Positions 18,352 to 21,375 of a stretch of DNA of 21,375 nucleotides are shown one piece after another; within the stretch, counting starts at the first letter, position 1, and every line of letters begins with the position of its first letter. A program made the position numbers and the translations under genes. A model generated the notes under the pieces. The model was not told where the DNA came from, made no database searches, and was given only the letters and a program-made list of their open reading frames with translations. The stretch is from an uncultured Porphyromonadaceae bacterium. GTDB lineage: Bacteria > Bacteroidota > Bacteroidia > Bacteroidales > Muribaculaceae. The stretch spans positions 1 to 21,375 of the forward strand of contig UQLO01000039.1 of the NCBI GenBank assembly GCA_900541865.1, given 5' to 3'.

Positions 18352-21210
18352 ATGAGAAAAAGCTTTACCGGCATCCTCAGCGCTCTGCTTCTGACGGCAG
18401 CGTGCGCTCTCGGTGTCCAAGCACAGGTTCCGCAGCTGCCCCAGCTTCCCCAGGACTCCGCCCTGGTGACCGGCGTGCTGCCCAACGGCCTGACTTACTA
18501 CATTCGTCACAACGAAACCCCCAAGGGGCAGGCCGACTTTTACATCGCCCAGAAGGTAGGTTCCATCCTTGAGGAAGAAGAGCAGCGCGGTCTGGCTCAC
18601 TTCCTGGAGCATATGTGCTTCAACGGCACCGAAAACTTCCCCGACAAACAGATTATCAACTGGCTTGAGAGCGTAGGCGTCAAATTCGGCCGCAACCTCA
18701 ATGCCTACACTTCTGTCGACGAAACGGTCTACAACATCTCCAGCGTTCCGGTGGCCCGCACCTCCGTTCAGGACTCGTGCCTGCTCATCCTCCACGACTG
18801 GGCCAACGCCTTGACCTTGGCTCCCGAGGAAATCGATGCCGAGCGCGGCGTAATCCACGAAGAATGGCGCCAGTCCATGGTAGGCTCCATGCGCATCCTG
18901 GAGCGCCTTCTGCCCGAGGTTTACCCCAACAACCGATATGGCGAACGTCTGCCCATCGGCACCATGGAAGTGGTCGACAACTTCCCCTATCAGGCCCTGA
19001 TCGACTACTATCACAAGTGGTACCGCCCCGACCAGCAGGCAATCATCGTTGTCGGCGACATCGACCCCGCCTACATCGAAAACAAAATCAAGGAGCTCTT
19101 CACTCCCATCGCCATGCCCGAGAACGCCGCCGAGCGCGTTTACTTCGAGGTTGAGGATACCCCCGGCACCATCTATGCCATCGGTTCCGACCCCGAAATG
19201 CAGCAGGCTGTCGCCATGATGTTCTTCAAGAGCGACGACATCCTCGTTCCGGCCGAAATGCGCAACACTCAGGCCTACTTCATCTACTCCTACATGCAGT
19301 CGATGATAAGCCAGATGCTCAACAACCGCTTCGAAGAGTTCTCCCGCAACCCGGAATGTAAATATGCCTCCGCCGGTATCAACTTCGGCGAGTTCTTCCT
19401 GGCCCGCACCAAAGGCGCTATCACTATGCAGGTAGTGGCCAAAGGCAACGACCTGCTCACCGCCTTCGGCGAGGCCTACCGCGAAGTGCTCCGCGCCGAC
19501 CAGTCCGGATTTACCCTTGGCGAACTCGAGCGTGCCCGCCAGGAGTTCCTCTCCCGCATCGACCGCCTCTACCAGGAGCGCGACAGCCGCGAAACCGACT
19601 CCTACAGCCGCGAATACGTCCGTCTGTTCACCCAGGGCGATCCCGCTCCCGGCATTGCCGTCGAGAAGCAGATCTACGACCAGCTCGCCCAGATGATCGG
19701 CATCGAGATGATCAACCAGTACTTCCAGAGCCTGGTCAACGACGACAACCGCGTCGTAATCGCCATGCTCCCCGACAAGGAAGGCTACACCATGCCCACC
19801 GACGAGCAGTTTGAGGAACTGGTTGACAATATCGACAACGAAGACCTCGAACCCTACCGCGACGAAGTGCGCGAAGATCCCCTCATCCCGTCGCTCCGGC
19901 CTGCCGGCAACATCGCCTCCAGCGTAGAACTGCCCGAATGGGGCGCCACCGAGTATACCCTCAGCAATGGCGTCAAGGTCGTCGTCAAGAAGACCGGATT
20001 CAAAGCCAACCAGATTCTCTTCCACGCTATGGCTCTCGGCGCCGGCGAGGCTTCTCTGGACCAGAGCAAGGCCGCCAGCATCCTCTTCACGCCCTACGCC
20101 ATGAGCACCAACGGCCTCAACGACTACTCCAACTCCGACCTCCAGAAGTACCTCGCCGGCAAGCAAGTCGAAGTGGACTTCAGCTACGACGAGTACACAC
20201 GCGAGCTGGAAGGCTCCTCCACCGTGGCCGACCTTCCCACCCTCTTCGAGCTTATTTACAGCACCTTCACCGGTCTGAACATCACCGAAAGCGAGTACAA
20301 CGCCATTCAAAGCACCATGGCCGGCATGTTGGCCAACCAGGAGTCCGACCCGCAGTACAAGTTCCTCAGCTTCGTTAAGAGCATACTCACTAAAGCCGCT
20401 TCCCAGCAGGCTATTACCAGCGCCGACGTCAACGCCGCTTCCCGCGACGATATCCTTGCCAACGCACGCGCCATGCTCGCCAACGCAGCCGACTACACCT
20501 TCTACTTCGTGGGCGACATCGACACCGCCACCCTCATCCCCCTAATGGAGCAGTACATAGCCTCCTTGCCCGCCGATGCCGAAAACAGCGTGAAGTCCTT
20601 CACCACCAACCCCGACTTTGAGGTTGCAACAGGCAGCGGATACCACGAAACCACCGCACGCATGGAAACCCCGCAGAGCTGGGTATTCATCGAGTTCTGC
20701 GGAACTATGCCCTACACCGCTAAAAACAAAGCTCTCGCTACCGTAGCCGCCCAGATTCTTTCCAAGCGTCTGCTCGACAAGGTTCGCGAGGAAATGGGCG
20801 CAACCTACTCCATCGGTGCCAACGGAGGCCTCCAGCGCGCCGCAGCTAACAACTGCGTATTCCAGATTGCCTTCCCGATGAAGCCGGAATTCCGCCGCCA
20901 GACTCTGCCCATCATCAAGGACATCGTCAACGCCATGACTTCCACCGTCACCGCCGACGAGCTCCGTCCTGCAGTCGAATACCTCGTCAAGACCGCCCGT
21001 CAGGGCCTCGAAAAGAACGAAAGCTGGATTTCCGCTATGGTCGCTACCCAAATCAACGGCGTGCAGACCTTCACCAACGCTGAGGAAACCGCTTCGTCCA
21101 TCACTACCGACGATGTTCAGAACTTCATGAAAGACCTTCTCAACCAGGGCAACTACCGCGAAATCGTGGTTGACCCCGAAGGTTTCGACTTCGAAGCCAC
21201 CGCCGAGTAA
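18352..21210 (+). CDS. Periplasmic M16-family zinc metallopeptidase (pitrilysin type)
   Basis: A 952-residue M16 peptidase with two tandem M16 halves. Residues 1-24 (MRKSFTGILSALLLTAACAL...VQA) form a signal peptide. The N-terminal half is catalytic: the inverted zinc motif HFLEH gives H83, E86 and H87, and the third ligand E164 lies 77 residues on in EEIDAERGVIHEEWR, the pitrilysin spacing. The second half begins near TEYTLSNGVKVVVKK (about 530) and lacks HxxEH, as expected for the non-catalytic partner. It ends with the conserved REEMGATYSIG. The frame is open to 18310, but the signal peptide fixes the start at 18352. It degrades oligopeptides in the periplasm by family analogy. It stands alone after a 116-nt spacer and is followed by a strong hairpin. 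Confidence 0.92.
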   Translation: MRKSFTGILSALLLTAACALGVQAQVPQLPQLPQDSALVTGVLPNGLTYYIRHNETPKGQADFYIAQKVGSILEEEEQRGLAHFLEHMCFNGTENFPDKQIINWLESVGVKFGRNLNAYTSVDETVYNISSVPVARTSVQDSCLLILHDWANALTLAPEEIDAERGVIHEEWRQSMVGSMRILERLLPEVYPNNRYGERLPIGTMEVVDNFPYQALIDYYHKWYRPDQQAIIVVGDIDPAYIENKIKELFTPIAMPENAAERVYFEVEDTPGTIYAIGSDPEMQQAVAMMFFKSDDILVPAEMRNTQAYFIYSYMQSMISQMLNNRFEEFSRNPECKYASAGINFGEFFLARTKGAITMQVVAKGNDLLTAFGEAYREVLRADQSGFTLGELERARQEFLSRIDRLYQERDSRETDSYSREYVRLFTQGDPAPGIAVEKQIYDQLAQMIGIEMINQYFQSLVNDDNRVVIAMLPDKEGYTMPTDEQFEELVDNIDNEDLEPYRDEVREDPLIPSLRPAGNIASSVELPEWGATEYTLSNGVKVVVKKTGFKANQILFHAMALGAGEASLDQSKAASILFTPYAMSTNGLNDYSNSDLQKYLAGKQVEVDFSYDEYTRELEGSSTVADLPTLFELIYSTFTGLNITESEYNAIQSTMAGMLANQESDPQYKFLSFVKSILTKAASQQAITSADVNAASRDDILANARAMLANAADYTFYFVGDIDTATLIPLMEQYIASLPADAENSVKSFTTNPDFEVATGSGYHETTARMETPQSWVFIEFCGTMPYTAKNKALATVAAQILSKRLLDKVREEMGATYSIGANGGLQRAAANNCVFQIAFPMKPEFRRQTLPIIKDIVNAMTSTVTADELRPAVEYLVKTARQGLEKNESWISAMVATQINGVQTFTNAEETASSITTDDVQNFMKDLLNQGNYREIVVDPEGFDFEATAE

Positions 21211-21233
21211 ACTCTCGCTCCCATAAAAACCGA

Positions 21234-21277
21234 CGGCCGCGCACCGCCGAACCTCCCGGTTCGACCCTGCGCGGCCG
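21234..21277 (+). terminator. Nested GC-rich hairpin after the M16 peptidase gene
   Basis: CGGCCGCGCA (21234-21243) pairs perfectly with TGCGCGGCCG (21268-21277). Inside it CGAACC (21248-21253) pairs with GGTTCG (21258-21263) around a 4-nt loop. It lies 23 nt after the stop codon. No clear U-run follows (CCTCGTTTA), so termination or 3'-end protection is likely but unproven. Confidence 0.55.
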
Positions 21278-21299
21278 CCTCGTTTACGCCCCAAAGACG

Positions 21300-21316
21300 G
21301 CGAGCTTCCAGCTCGC
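21300..21316. other. Short inverted repeat near the right edge
   Basis: GCGAGCT (21300-21306) and AGCTCGC (21310-21316) form a 7-bp stem with a 3-nt loop, 22 nt beyond the nested hairpin. It may be a second terminator element, or an inverted repeat at the edge of a downstream gene outside the window. Confidence 0.35.
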
Positions 21317-21375
21317 AAGCCGCGAAAGGGCCCGCAAACATACACTTATGGCATTGAAATAGAACCGCGTAGCGG

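Noticed and set aside
18298..20310. A 670-codon open frame antisense to the M16 peptidase
   Set aside because: Its valine/glycine/glutamate-rich composition is what the reverse of GC-biased codons produces. The M16 frame carries intact HxxEH and partner residues.

Overview
The window reads as chromosome of a Bacteroidales bacterium. Three things suggest this: exact matches to the Bacteroides promoter consensus (TTTG, 19 nt, TAnnTTTG), a Rhs protein of the Bacteroidetes secreted type, and a gene set (mtaB, pRiA4b-ORF3-like, PL10 pectate lyase, double-length M16 peptidase) typical of gut Bacteroidales. GC is high over most of the window, so a Muribaculaceae-like host is plausible, but that is inference only.

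Left part (141-7703, minus strand): one tightly packed operon of eight genes. Most junctions are ATGA or TGATG overlaps. In transcription order: a TPR-like lipoprotein, rmlB, rmlA, a FdtA/QdtA-type cupin ketoisomerase, a DegT/FdtB-type PLP aminotransferase, mtaB (tRNA ms2t6A methylthiotransferase), a LpxL/HtrB-type acyltransferase and a GT2 glycosyltransferase. Together they can make a dTDP-3-amino-3,6-dideoxyhexose and probably serve surface glycan or LPS synthesis. An exact promoter sits just upstream (7717-7747).

Middle part (7828-14303, minus strand): the most interesting region. A 1087-residue Sec-exported Rhs protein (14303-11040) ends in a roughly 190-residue variable domain with two hydrophobic, glycine-rich segments. 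I interpret it as a membrane-active toxin. It is followed by four tandem paralogous small membrane proteins (131-142 aa) that are the likely immunity proteins. In front of two of these, and in front of a fifth locus, lie short eroded reading-frame remnants. They match the last residues of the Rhs toxin domain, and their stop codon overlaps the next ATG. The array therefore looks like a stack of displaced toxin/immunity modules in which the toxins have decayed and the immunity genes were kept. The fifth immunity gene survives only as its first ten codons, joined to an unrelated exported protein that is itself split by a frameshift at a six-G run. GC drops sharply within the Rhs C-terminal domain and stays low through most of the array, as expected for exchanged modules.

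Right part (14517-21210, plus strand): a pRiA4b-ORF3-like acidic protein, cardiolipin synthase, an HD-domain hydrolase, a PL10 pectate lyase (overlapping or closely spaced), then a periplasmic M16 zinc peptidase of 952 aa followed by a strong nested hairpin. No rRNA, tRNA, CRISPR array or transposase was seen.
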